DNA of 64,000 nucleotides from Lineus longissimus (lineage: Eukaryota > Nemertea > Pilidiophora > Heteronemertea > Lineidae), in NCBI RefSeq assembly GCF_910592395.1, contig NC_088315.1:18025808-18089807 (forward strand), read 5' to 3'. The notes below the pieces were generated by a model. It was not told the DNA's origin. It worked only from the letters and a program-made list of their open reading frames with translations, and did not search any database. This document shows, one piece after another, positions 1 through 10,600 of the stretch. Numbering within the stretch: the stretch's first letter is position 1; the number at the start of each line of letters is the position of its first letter. A program made the translations under genes and the position numbers.

Positions 1-455
1 GTAACATCTGTGGTTGTTCCCCATGTGTCAGTGTTTCCAAACAATAGGCAGCTAGAGAGACCACGACTTTTCAATAGGGGGATACACAGAAAAACTTGTC
101 AATCTATTTTTGAGCGTTCCCAAACAATGAGGGGAAACACTCAAAAACAGAAACACTCAAAAACATTACACCAGCCCTTATGACTACATGTACCTGTTCA
201 TGCGCATTTGTTTGCGAGTGATTTTGCTAAATGCGATCATTATCGCAGATCGCAGTGCATGTGACTTAAATCGCTCGTTTGCCGGTGTAATGTTTTTGAG
301 TGTTTCTGTTTTTGAGTGTTTCCCCTCATTGTTTGGGAACGCTCAAAAATAGATTGACAAGTTTTTCTGTGTATCCCCCTATTGAAAAGTCGTGGTCTCT
401 CTAGCTGCCTATTGTTTGGAAACACTGACACATGGGGAACAACCACAGATGTTAC
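1..455. mobile_element. Foldback MITE (CCGGTGTAA family), cut by window edge
   Basis: Bases 1-173 are repeated as a nearly exact inverted copy at 283-455 around a spacer of about 110 bp. The right tip reads ...GTTACACCGGTGT, so the left tip lies a few bases before the window. A half copy of the same arm recurs at 32640-32820, which shows a dispersed family. No transposase is present, so it is non-autonomous. The superfamily is not assigned. Small ORFs on both strands here are by-products of the palindrome. Confidence 0.85.
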
Positions 456-1640
456 ACCGGTGTGGATTCATAACACTGTCATTTTTAACACCATTGACGT
501 CATGTTGGGTCAATTCCTTGGGGTTCCTACATCTGAGATAATAATGGGTGCAAGTGTCCTGAAGTAATTTTTAAACAGGTTCTTAACACAGGGTTAATAG
601 TCCAACAGGTTCCAAAGTAGAAAGCACTACAATGCACCGCATCCAGAGAATGCCATCAGCTGATCGAGTAATTTCACGGTGGGCAACCTGAATGGACTGG
701 CCCCTGGGACTCGCATGCTTCTGCGCTGCTATTTATAGCCTAATAAACCTCGGTGTGCATGCTAAGTTTTATACTAAACATGCAGGGTTGTTTAAAAACA
801 ATGATATGCATGGTTTTGCTTTATTGACCTGTGACGAGAAGGCCTAAAAGCGAAATAGGATTAACTCTTTCCGTATGGCACACATTGTGCTTCCACGTTA
901 ATGCACACAGGTGTCATTAAACATGTTTAGACCCAAATTGCCGCGCAAACGAGTGATTTAAGGCGCTGTAACCTGCGACACAGCCGTGACTGATGACAGC
1001 ATCACGAGTTATTGCAATTTTACGAATCGGCAGCCGCATTACAACCACAATCGTCACGTTATCATAAAGTTATTTCACAGCCACCAGTAAACACAATTAT
1101 CATGAACGGCGTATACCGTTTTAGAGGTGAACGTACCGAGGACGTGCCGGTGTTCAAACTGCAGCGACAGGTCAAGACTTAAAAGGGCACGCCGTTCGTA
1201 AGTTCTGGTGCTACAGGAAAATAGAAATGCAGTTATACACAATGCCGTAATGCAGTTATCATGCATGCAACTTTGCTGAAACTTGGTATCTAAAGTACTT
1301 GTATAATCCGTCTACAAAACGGCAATATTGAAATTCATATTCAGTATGTATTTACGCAATTGGAAATTTCTAATTCAATTACGAATTTCAAATTTTCAAC
1401 AAACGGCGTAAGCCTTTAATAGACTATCCCAGTCAGTTATCTCTTTGACATCGCTATTACATAGTCTTATCTACTGATTCTACAGACGTCTCGATGATAT
1501 CGTATCAATAAATAAAGGAAAACGACATTTCAAAAGTACACATGACATCTCTACAGTACATTGGACCAGTGGGAAAGAGCCGAGTACATTCAGATAAATC
1601 TCCATGAATGAGTCTGTGTGCAGGGAATACAGAGCAGGTG
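456..1640. other. Intergenic, no gene recognised
   Basis: AT-rich DNA with stops in all frames and no domain, splice-like structure or long repeat that I can see. The ORFs here are under 65 codons and resemble nothing known. Confidence 0.5.
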
Positions 1641-1648
1641 TTCGAAAT

Positions 1649-1808
1649 ACAGCGAGTAGAACCTCCCTATTAAGGACACCATTTGGACTGAAAAATGTTG
1701 TCCCGTAAGAGAGGTGTCCTGATAGATCGGTCAGCTTGAATGTTATCACTGTAACTGTACGATGGTGTCCTGTAGCACAGTGGTGTCCGCTAAGGGAGGT
1801 TCGCTGTA
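1649..1808. mobile_element. pogo/Tigger-like MITE, degenerate copy
   Basis: The left end resembles TACAGTAGAACCTCYCTATTAAGGACACC and the right end is its inverse, ...GGGAGGTTCGCTGTA. CAGTRGAACCTC-type termini next to TA are typical of pogo/Tigger elements (Tc1-mariner superfamily); that assignment is inference from the ends. This copy is more diverged than those at 46-58 kb. Confidence 0.65.
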
Positions 1809-1809
1809 C

Positions 1810-1994
1810 CAGAGTGAGGAGAACCTCTCTATTAAAGACGCTATTGGAACTGGTAAATGCTGTCCTAAATATGGAGGTGCCCTGATACAGAGTTAGCCTG
1901 TGTGGAAATGACCCATTTTGGAACCGAAATAATCGTCCCTAATAGAGAGTGTCCTGTCACTGCAGTGGTGTCCGCTAAGGGAGGTTCCACTGTA
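1810..1994. mobile_element. pogo/Tigger-like MITE, second degenerate copy
   Basis: It lies directly after the previous copy. It starts near GAGAACCTCTCTATTAAAGAC and ends AGGGAGGTTCCACTGTA. The internal text (tggtaaatgctgtcc, aatagagagtgtcctgt) matches the family body. The head-to-tail pair suggests insertion of one copy beside another or a local duplication. Confidence 0.65.
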
Positions 1995-2182
1995 CTATGC
2001 TTCGAAGCGTAACATTACGCAGTGCAGTTCTATCTAAGTAGTCATCAGTCATTCCAGGAAACAGTTCTTTGCTCAGCTACAGAATGATTTTGTACACGAT
2101 AAACTACACGTCTGGTATTTTGTTAAACAAGTGGCGAAACATGAGAATCGGTACACGTTACATGAGGCAACACTTCTGTTGT

Positions 2183-2402
2183 TTAAAGGGAGTCTGTAGG
2201 CAAGAGCAGGGAAGGTCAGGTTGAGTTGCAGGAAATCACCGGTAGGTGTCTCTTGCATATCTCAGTACATTGAAACTGTTCACACTTGTACAAGAGAGAT
2301 ATTTATCGCTGAATATAACACGACCCAGTTCCTTAACTGTGCATTGGTCTCCTGAACACCAATTTGACCCCTTGGCTCCTGCCTATAGTCATCCTTTAAA
2401 AG
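2183..2402. mobile_element. TTTAAAGGGA-ended MITE, copy 1
   Basis: The ends are TTTAAAGGGAGTCTGTAGGC and an inverse ending ...GCCTATAGTCATCCTTTAAA. The body matches copies at 36452-36673 and 59373-59594: a block near agtacattgaaactgttcacacttgtac and a later gacccag..cctta block. The TTAA-containing termini suggest a TTAA-targeting element. Confidence 0.7.
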
Positions 2403-2985
2403 GAATTGTACGCCCAGAAAATGTCACCTTCGGTCTCAAGGTGCCGCCACTACCGAAACTCCTCATGTGCACGTATCAACATGAGGTAACACCTTTCAAA
2501 AATACTTGTTTTTAGTCATTGTAAAAACTGGACAGGCAAGCTTATTAATGCGAGGCATCCGAAAACATGTTCGAACTTAGAGTGCAGCGTGACGATATAT
2601 TTTAGTCCATGGAACATGAGAGATGATGCGTCAAATATAATCCATTCGCCACATTGCGACCCGCTACTAAAAAAGTCAACATGCCTTTGAGTGTTTGCCG
2701 AAGAAAAAAGGTATCTGAGAAACATTTCTTGTTAATGATGAGATCACCTGTTGATACTAAATGGCCTTGCCTTACTTAGGTTAGCTTTAAAATGTACCTG
2801 TTTTTCCGACCAAGTTATCTTATCTATGCCAAGTATCCGCTTTGATGTTCCTGCATGCTTTCTGAAGGTAAATACCGCACTTATAACAGCGTAGAGGCAT
2901 TGTGTTGTTGGACGTTTTCGCCAACTTGTCAGGCCGAATATTTGTCATCCTCGCATGCCAGTGTCAGTTTCACGCTCATACCCTC
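2403..2985. other. Intergenic, no gene recognised
   Basis: No coding signal, known repeat or RNA gene is recognised. It is ordinary AT-rich spacer. Confidence 0.4.
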
Positions 2986-3155
2986 GCAAGAGAGGTCGTT
3001 GTACCGGATGAAAGGTCCTGAAGCCCAGGATGAGGTCGTTGAGTGCCGAATAGAAGACCCTTAAGCCAAGGATGAGGTCGTTAGGTACTGAGAGAAAGGC
3101 ACTGAATCTCAGGAAGCTGCATTAGTACCGAATGAAAGGCCCTGAAACAGCAGGG
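2986..3155. repeat. Short degenerate tandem repeat (about 45-53 bp)
   Basis: Blocks resembling GAGGTCGTTGAGTRCCGAAT followed by GAAAGGCCCTGAA recur about four times. The units have diverged and the boundaries are approximate. Confidence 0.6.
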
Positions 3156-3836
3156 CCGACTGTGCTTAACACCATGAGAGTCGGAATGTTGCGGAAGCTT
3201 CCATGAAGAGGCAGAACTGGCCTGGAGTTTGAAATGGCCAAATCCTCTCGAGAAAAATACAGGCGAAAAATTGATTAGTTGTGGAAGAATTCTTCTTCTT
3301 TTTCTTTTGTGTTCTCGATAGGATCATGGATGACAGAATGATGCGCTGAGCTTTTTTGTACATGCATATTTAAAAATTGGGACCGATTGGGCTATATCTC
3401 TTTTTTTTAACTGATTGTAAGATAATTTATGTGATTATTTACAAGCCTAGTTAAAGTGGGGTCAACGACCACACCAGCAAAACATCCGTCACAGTTTGAC
3501 AATCCGAACAACAAACCACTTGATAATAAATATCATAATGCAATATGAATGAAAATTAACCAGATGTTGTCACTAACTAATATGTTGTCATGGTCATGAC
3601 ATTTACGCCGGAACTTTGGTCGTGTGTCAATGATAAATAGTCGTTGATCAATAGGACAGCGAGTGAGGCCTTTACACAATGGATGCACGGCGAATAATTG
3701 CATTGGAAATTACTTGGTAAACAGCAAACCTAAAAAGTACTTCGTAAACAACGAAGCTAATTATCAAAAGTACTTTAAGGTAGATTGACGATCGTTTCAT
3801 CTAAAAGCATTTGTGAAAGGTCTGTACCGTTCGTTC
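3156..3836. other. Intergenic, no gene recognised
   Basis: AT-rich spacer with nothing recognised. Confidence 0.4.
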
Positions 3837-3975
3837 ATCTTCTTCTTAAGCGTCCGCTCTGCACTTGGAGGTGATTTTCTCCAGGGAGTATTCCTCCTCC
3901 AAGGTAGGATGAGCGTTTTATGCGTGACACTACGGTTATGCGCCAATTGGGTTTATCAGCCTAGTGAATCCAACT
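3837..3975 (-). mobile_element. SINE family 1, 3' (tail) fragment
   Basis: It matches the tail half of the full SINE at 43437-43835: cttcttcttaagcgtccgct, then cacttggaggtgattttctcc, and gccaattgggtttat. In the element's own 5'-3' sense it lies on the - strand, so the GAAGAAGAA tail is at the left. The tRNA-like head is missing, so this copy is truncated. Confidence 0.8.
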
Positions 3976-4507
3976 TCGTTGAGTTTACTGTTCGTTGAAA
4001 TGATATCATTTTTTATCGTGCAAATAGATACTAAATATAAATTCAAGCAATCCCGTTGTGTTGACCGATATACAAATATTATGCACCCCAAATTTATGCC
4101 ATTTGGTGCACTTAAATGACTGCAGTATACATTAAACGGCAATGTTTATTTCTTAAATTACCTTACCGAAAATACATTGAACACAAACGGCCTAGTTCAT
4201 TAACCTCTATGCCATATCCGAAAAATATTATTTTGCCTTCGGCATTGAACAAGGCCACAACAACACCACACTCCACGTAGGCCTATAACACATGCACATG
4301 CCTGTATTTTTATTTAGATCGACCTACTTTGCATATACGGAGGTGGTTCCTAGAAAGACCCACTCTTCAATATCATGAATATGTAATGTTGGAAAACTTC
4401 CAAAGCGCAGAAATGTAATGACAAATGGTGTTTTATGTTAGGCGATTGAAAAAAAGGTTGTTTTGAATTAACCTGATGGTTGCATAGCATATTAGGCCAT
4501 AGGAATG
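3976..4507. other. Intergenic, no gene recognised
   Basis: AT-rich spacer. No gene or repeat family is recognised. Confidence 0.4.
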
Positions 4508-4877
4508 ATTAATCCTGTTTACCGTCCGAGTGATTTAAAAAGATGCTGAGGCTTTTTTTCATTTTTCATTATTCATTATCGGTTTACAGTCTGATTTACT
4601 GGTCAAAACACGCGATTCAGCAAGTTCCAGTAAATGGAAATCAGGTCGATCATCAACATGAGGCATTGAAAAAATGTCATTATTATGATGAAGAGCCTAC
4701 CCTGCCAAGTTTTTATTGTGTTTTTCAATCATTTAAGGTAAAGATGAACCACTGGAAAGATTATTTAAATAAAAAAATGATGGCAACAATAAAATAAATA
4801 GATTGTTTTAAAAATAATGAAAATATTTCATGTTCGCTCAGAACCCATGCGGGAGGTGGACGGTAAACAGGATTGAT
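4508..4877. mobile_element. Inverted-repeat element, about 370 bp
   Basis: ATTAATCCTGTTTACCGTCC at 4508-4527 is inverted at 4858-4877 (GGACGGTAAACAGGATTGAT). The interior is AT-rich and carries an 84-codon open frame (4543-4797) with no recognisable domain. It is most simply a MITE. No second copy was seen in the window. Confidence 0.55.
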
Positions 4878-5263
4878 AATTCCCATGGCCTTATATTAGT
4901 ACTTTTCGTCAGGCACCACTGGTCACACATTTGAATATACATGTACTTCAAAAATATTTTCAATTTATCAAATACTGTCAATTTAACCAATGCTTTATTG
5001 TAAGTAGTTAGATAGGCCAACAAGTGCAGAATTTTTCGGGTTTAACTTTCTGTGCTTTGAAGCGTAACTCGTGACTCAATTTAAGGGTGTTGGTATGATT
5101 TTATGTCAAAATTGACTGCTACACAAAACACTCGTTACCTTTATAGCCATTATTTATACCATATATCTCTGCTGCTATGCAGTATAGTAAGGTGAGTGAC
5201 CCAATTAGTGATATTACATGTACAGATCATGTTCTACGTGATATACGATATGCTGCAGCAAAA

Positions 5264-5306
5264 AGGCGATTTTTTTGTGATATTTTAATATCACAAAAAA
5301 TCGCCT
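5264..5306. repeat. Small near-perfect hairpin
   Basis: AGGCGATTTTTTTGTGATATT is followed almost at once by its inverse, AATATCACAAAAAATCGCCT. The stem is about 20 bp with almost no loop, and a partial third copy of the arm follows at about 5311-5331. Confidence 0.75.
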
Positions 5307-5400
5307 ATCCCAAAAAATATCACAAAAAAAAGTAAAACAGTAATCATCGATTGGGATGTAACTCTCCGTCAGATACGCTATAACTAACTTACCGGTCGCT

Positions 5401-6190
5401 ATCAATCAGGTGTACTCCTAAAATTAAGTTTAGGTCACTATCTATCAGGTGTACCCCTAAAACTAAGTTTAGGTCACTATCTATCAGGTGTACCCCTAAA
5501 ATTAAGTTTAGGTCACTATCTATCAGGTGTACCCCTAAAACTAAGTTTAGGTCACTATCTATCAGGTGTGCCCCTAAAATTAAGTTTAGGTCACTATCTA
5601 TCATGTGTGCCCCTAAAATTAAGTTTAGGTCACTATCTATCAGGTGTACCCCTAAAATTAAGTTTAGGTCACTATCTATCAGGTGTGCCCCTAAAATTAA
5701 GTTTAGGTCACTATCTATCAGGTGTACCCCTAAAATTAAGTTTAGGTCACTATCTATCAGGTGTACCCCTAAAATTAAGTTTAGGTCACTATCTATCATG
5801 TGTGCCCCTAAAATTAAAATTTAGGTCACTATCTATCAGGTGTGCCCCTAAAATTAAAATTTAGGTCACTATCTATCAGGTGTGCCCCTAAAATTAAGTT
5901 TAGGTCACTATCTATCAGGTGTGCCCCTATAATTAAACTTAGGTCACTATCTATCAGGTGTACCCCTAAAATTAAGTTTCGGTCACTATCTATCAGGTGT
6001 GCCACTAAAATTAAGTTTAGGTCACTATCTATCAGGTGTGCCCCTAAAATTAAATTTAGGTCACTATCTATCAGGTGTGCCCCTAAAATTAAATTTAAGT
6101 CACTATCTATCAGGTGTGCCCCTAAAATTAAATTTAGGTCACTATCTATCAGGTGTGCCACTAAAATTAAGTTTAGGTCACGATCTATCA
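5401..6190. repeat. 39-bp satellite array, about 20 units
   Basis: The unit is GGTCACTATCTATCAGGTGT followed by ACCCCTAAAATTAAGTTTA. Units are highly alike and vary mostly at TACCCC/TGCCCC and AAGTTT/AAATTT. Because 39 is divisible by 3, open frames persist on both strands. The - strand reads a 13-residue repeat (HLIDSDLNLILGV) for 136 and 110 codons. These should not be called proteins without transcript evidence. Diverged units fade out to about 6310. Confidence 0.95.
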
Positions 6191-6310
6191 GTCAGTTGTG
6201 AGCCTGTAACAGAGTTACAGGTCACTATCTGTCAGGTACAAACCCAATTATTCGCTTTTAGTCAGTTGTAACCATATAATTAAGTTAATACAGGCCGCTA
6301 TCTATTGGGT

Positions 6311-8706
6311 GGAACGATATACATATGTACCTCTCTAAATGAGGTTTCGTCAGGGCATAGTGCATTCACACTGTAAACTGTGGTTTGTTATAAATCAAGT
6401 TGTTTTAGAATCGGATAAATAAAATGAGTAAAAGAGAAATATATGTCAAATGTCACAATGGTTAGCCTTATATATTTTACTGCTCTCTTGGAGTCTACAA
6501 TGGTCGGTACAGTGAGGTCACATGTACCTTTAGCCACATGGCAATAAATGTCATATGATTTCCAATAACTGTCACACTGTATTATTTAAGGTTATGATCC
6601 TATTTTGCACTGCGGAATGCATGTAATGTCTAATGTAAAGTTATGATCAGTCGTGACAGTGAAATGCAAACGCAGCTTTGGATATTAATTTAAGGAACTG
6701 AAATTCCTGGCTGTTCACAGTCCTTCGAATGAGGCTCCTTATACATGCTTCCCGAAATTGGTGGCTTGCATTAGAACTAACTTTTTCCCCCTTGTCCGTC
6801 ATTAAAGGCATTCAAGTGTGTTGGTCAACCATGACTATCTCCTTTGTCCCTCCACCATAAGGCCTACTTTCCCCTTATGACATCACTATTTCGGACACTC
6901 AGCGCCCCATTTCTGGAAAGGTGTATATCTGTCCATGCCAAGGCAAGTAAAAGACCCCACCAAGTGAGAAAAATGAGTAGCTTGCGTGGACTCCCCTCTT
7001 TCACCGAAGGCCCTGGGCATAATGGTCAATAACTTGACTGCGTCCCAGTAAATGGAAGAAGGAAGAAAGAGAAAAAGTAACTGGAAGGAAATGACGAATT
7101 TCTTTATTTAAAGATGGCCGCCAACGCCGCCATGTTAAACTATGACTAGAAGAAACAGAGGCGGACGATCGTCTTATTTCGCAACAGAATCCCCATCAAG
7201 GTCCATGGACGGAACTCATGCACGGTCGTGTCCTACTATCCCACCATAGGCCAACCAATGATCCATGCATGGAAACTTTTGTCTGTGTCTACGTCTTTTG
7301 ACATGAACTACTTCGGTTCCATCTTGCCCAGTGCTGTTCAAAACCAATCATAACAAAAAAAAACACACATCAAATCAATTTGGCCATATCACTGACACAT
7401 ATTTGAATAAGTCAGTGTTTTAGTTGGTTTATTTTATCAAGTGCTAGTCACAGTACAATCAGCGGTCACAATCAACATGTATGACGTAGGCTTTTTGGAA
7501 AATGCTACATTCAGATTGTTTCTATTAGCACTCAGATTAGGTGTGAAGGCCTACAATCTTAATTAGGCCTATATAATAATGGTTCTAAGGGGGTGGATTT
7601 TATATGGAAGGCAAACACAAGGTACTAAGTGCTGTGCCAGGGTAAATACTTTTGAGTGAAAAAAGGCCGAAATAGGATAGCAGGTAGGGCCAAGGTCAGG
7701 GCCTAGGGCAGTTTGTAATAGAGTCATGGAAGTTCTTGCTGAAAAAGAGATAAATCAATATATATTCGTCAGCCAAGTTTTGGCTACAGTGCCAGTGACG
7801 CTGAAAGGGTGGATGTCGTCCTGGGTGCCGACAAATGGTACCCAGGTTCGAGATCGACTGGACAATAATCACACTGAGTGCCATTACACTAGACAAATAG
7901 CACCCAGCTTCTTTTTGCCAGGCTTACTGATCTGAGGGACGAGGACGTTTCTTGCATTCTCGTTTTATTTCGCGCCGTGGTACTTGTGGCATTAGCAGTG
8001 CGCGAAATAAAAAGAACAGATAAACAGAAAAAAACTTTCCTAGACTTTCTTATTGGTCAATTTTATTCTGATCCCCTCATCCCGAAAAGTGCAAATTAAA
8101 TTATGGGAGTCATGAGTTCATGTTGTTAACAAACGTGGTAGACGAAGCCAAATCTTCTCGGTTAAAAAACAGCGGAAAATCTAGAAAAATGGCCAAGTGC
8201 ATTCGCCCTCAAACCCAATGCCCTTGCAAAAACGTGACCCCTTTTAAGACTTTGTTTGTAAACATACTACTTCTTCTGAGAAGTTGTTTAGGTGACGCAA
8301 TTGGCACATGATGACGATTGTGTTATCATGATATAATGAGACTTTCGCCTATTGTGTTATATCAGAGTGAGTAATATCAAATTGCATGCAACACACTTTG
8401 CCGGCATACATTACATAAAAAGTTACCTCTTTATTCCTTGAACGGCCGTTATGGTCATTACGTCATACGACTGGTTCGACGAAGTGGGTCATGGTTTGTT
8501 ATGTAAAGTTACAATGCGCCTTCGTCATAGATCACCAGATAAAATGTCAACAATATTTTGATATGTAACAGTATTCAATATAAAGTAGGTTTATTGGCAA
8601 GAAGGGGCCTACTGGTCAAGGCCTTTCTGCTTTAAGACCAAACTGTAGAATAGTTGATGACAGTTACAATGTATTGGATAGTTTGCTTTTTTGGGGGTGG
8701 GGAGAT
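6311..8706. other. Intergenic, no gene recognised
   Basis: No supported gene. At 7112-7133 AAGATGGCCGCC and GCCGCCATGTT form two opposed YY1-like motifs, which could mark a small promoter, but no exon could be tied to them. The longest ORFs are under 70 codons. Confidence 0.4.
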
Positions 8707-8811
8707 GCTGAGGAAATCAGGGGGTACTGTTCAGCCCCCCGTTCTCCGGTCCTGCTCGTTGGTATTGCAGACCGCCCGGAGAAGCGAATATTAACCCCAG
8801 ATTTCCTCAGG
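8707..8811. mobile_element. Small foldback MITE (CTGAGGAAATC ends)
   Basis: CTGAGGAAATCAGGGGGTAC at the left is inverted at the right (...TTAACCCCAGATTTCCTCAG). The same ends bound a larger element at 51414-51853, so this is a member of a dispersed family. Confidence 0.7.
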
Positions 8812-9544
8812 ATGATGATGATGGTGGTGGTAGTTGGGGTTCACCTTTATTAGATTATTTTGATAACGTAGCATACTCTAGTTTCACCTATCTAAGACCG
8901 GTTCTGACAAATCAAGAAACGGGAGATACATGTATTAGTGCCATTTACACGGGACCAGACCAATCTGGATCGGTCTAGATCGATCCCTCTCCTGGGGACC
9001 AGATTTCGAAAAGGGAATTGATATTACTCAACCTCGCTCCCCATTTGAGATGTTTTTTCTAGGCCACCCTGTAGTGTTCATCAGTTATTTCATCCATTTC
9101 ATACAGGAATGTGGGAGGGAATTGCAAATATATAATTTCTGTTGTTACACAATAACCGTTTGACCTAAAACAGGTAGTAATAAATCTTTAACCAATTTGG
9201 TAAGAATGTAATGGTCACTTTCCCAGCGTAGGTGCTCGCGATCAGTCATCGAACCCTGAATGAGAGAAAAAGAAAAGAAGAATATTTTATTTTTGTGAAT
9301 ATATTTTTGTACTCAAGTTTCACCCATATACGACTAAATATTCCCTACGAATCAAAACAACAGAACGTACATGTAATGACCATCAGACAACTTCGCCAGC
9401 CCATTGAACATGTTGAATGGCATTATGTCCATGTGCATTACATTGTAACTCAAAGACTACTGCTCGAATCTAAAGTCACTGATTATCTCGGAATCTTTTA
9501 ATAAAAAGAAGATGTAATGTTTGTATCAAGCTGAAATTGTTTGA

Positions 9545-9895
9545 AAGACTCTGGTGAAACTAAAGTACATGTATATAGTATTATGTTTTGCCTTACAGAG
9601 TACTAGTATGATTTTCTCATGGATAACCAAGAAAGAAGTACAAATGGTAAAATGAATATCAAATTTAAATGAATTCAAGACTGGACTTGATAAAAACTAC
9701 ATTATTGTAAAGGCTGATTATCATCAAGCTCGAATCGAATATTCAGAACCAGTCTTATATTGGGGAAACTGGAGTATACTGGTATTATGTTTTGCCTCCC
9801 ACAGAGTACTTATGGAATAACCAAAGAAAGAACAGAATCTCGAATGGACTAAAATTTGGCCTGAATAAAAACTACATAATCATGATGATCGAGGT
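9545..9895. repeat. Diverged duplication around a TATTATGTTTTGCC block
   Basis: Two related blocks (about 9545-9690 and 9765-9870) share tattatgttttgcc, cagagtact and ggataaccaagaaagaa. A separate pair at about 10119-10160 and 10255-10295 shares AAGCATAGACGCCTACTCAT and then runs into poly-C. No coding content is apparent. Confidence 0.6.
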
Positions 9896-10379
9896 ATATA
9901 GGCCTATCATTGCTTTTCTGAGAGTACATGTAAATGAATAAGCGTAGGTGCTCATGGTCATGGATGAACGAATCACTGAATTATCATTGATCACACAATA
10001 TGATCTTAGTGTTGTGAATAATCAAAGCAAACGTCAAAATTGGGATGATTCCAATGTCAGTACAGATGATAAATGAATACAAGCATGAATAGATAACTCA
10101 AAGTCACGAAATAATATCGAAGCATAGACGCCTACTCATGGTCAAAAACCAGTGACACCCCCCCCCCCCCCCCCCCCCACAGATCCTTGCCATGGTTATG
10201 TTGAATTTACTTTGATGATACAATGTAACTGAATACAGATTAAGTCAATAGTATCAAAGCATAGACGCCTACTCATGGTCAAAAACCAGTGCCCCCCCCT
10301 CCCTCCCAACTGGTGAATTCACTTGAATATGTTGAATATTGCCTCAATAAACGGAAGAGTCAAAAGAAAATGAAAAAAA

Positions 10380-10600
10380 GTGACTCGCTCTACCAAAACT
10401 AGGCGCTTGTCGCATCTGAACTCGACAGGTTGATACGGACTTGTTGTTCATTTCCCTATTGTAGACCTTTTGTGAAATCTATTACAAACTGATTTGGTCA
10501 CATTTCACAAAAGGTCTACAATAGGGAAATGAACAACAAGTCCGTATCAACCTGTCAAGTTCAGATGCGACAAGCGCCTAGTTTTGGTAGAGCGGGTCAC
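10380..10600. mobile_element. Near-perfect foldback MITE (TGTGACCC family)
   Basis: The arms 10387-10478 and 10502-10593 are 92 bp each with a single mismatch that I can find, around a 23-bp loop. The outer tips are GTGACTCGCTCTACC and GGTAGAGCGGGTCAC. Related, looser copies lie at 37171, 45347 and 47720. The arm identity suggests recent origin or gene conversion between the arms. Confidence 0.9.

Noticed and set aside
5401-6190. CRISPR array
   Set aside because: Units are contiguous without unique spacers, and the DNA is animal.
5389-6271. Repeat proteins on both strands (HLIDSDLNLILGV repeats and others)
   Set aside because: All derive from the 39-bp satellite; its length divisible by three keeps frames open. 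No start context, splice or domain support.
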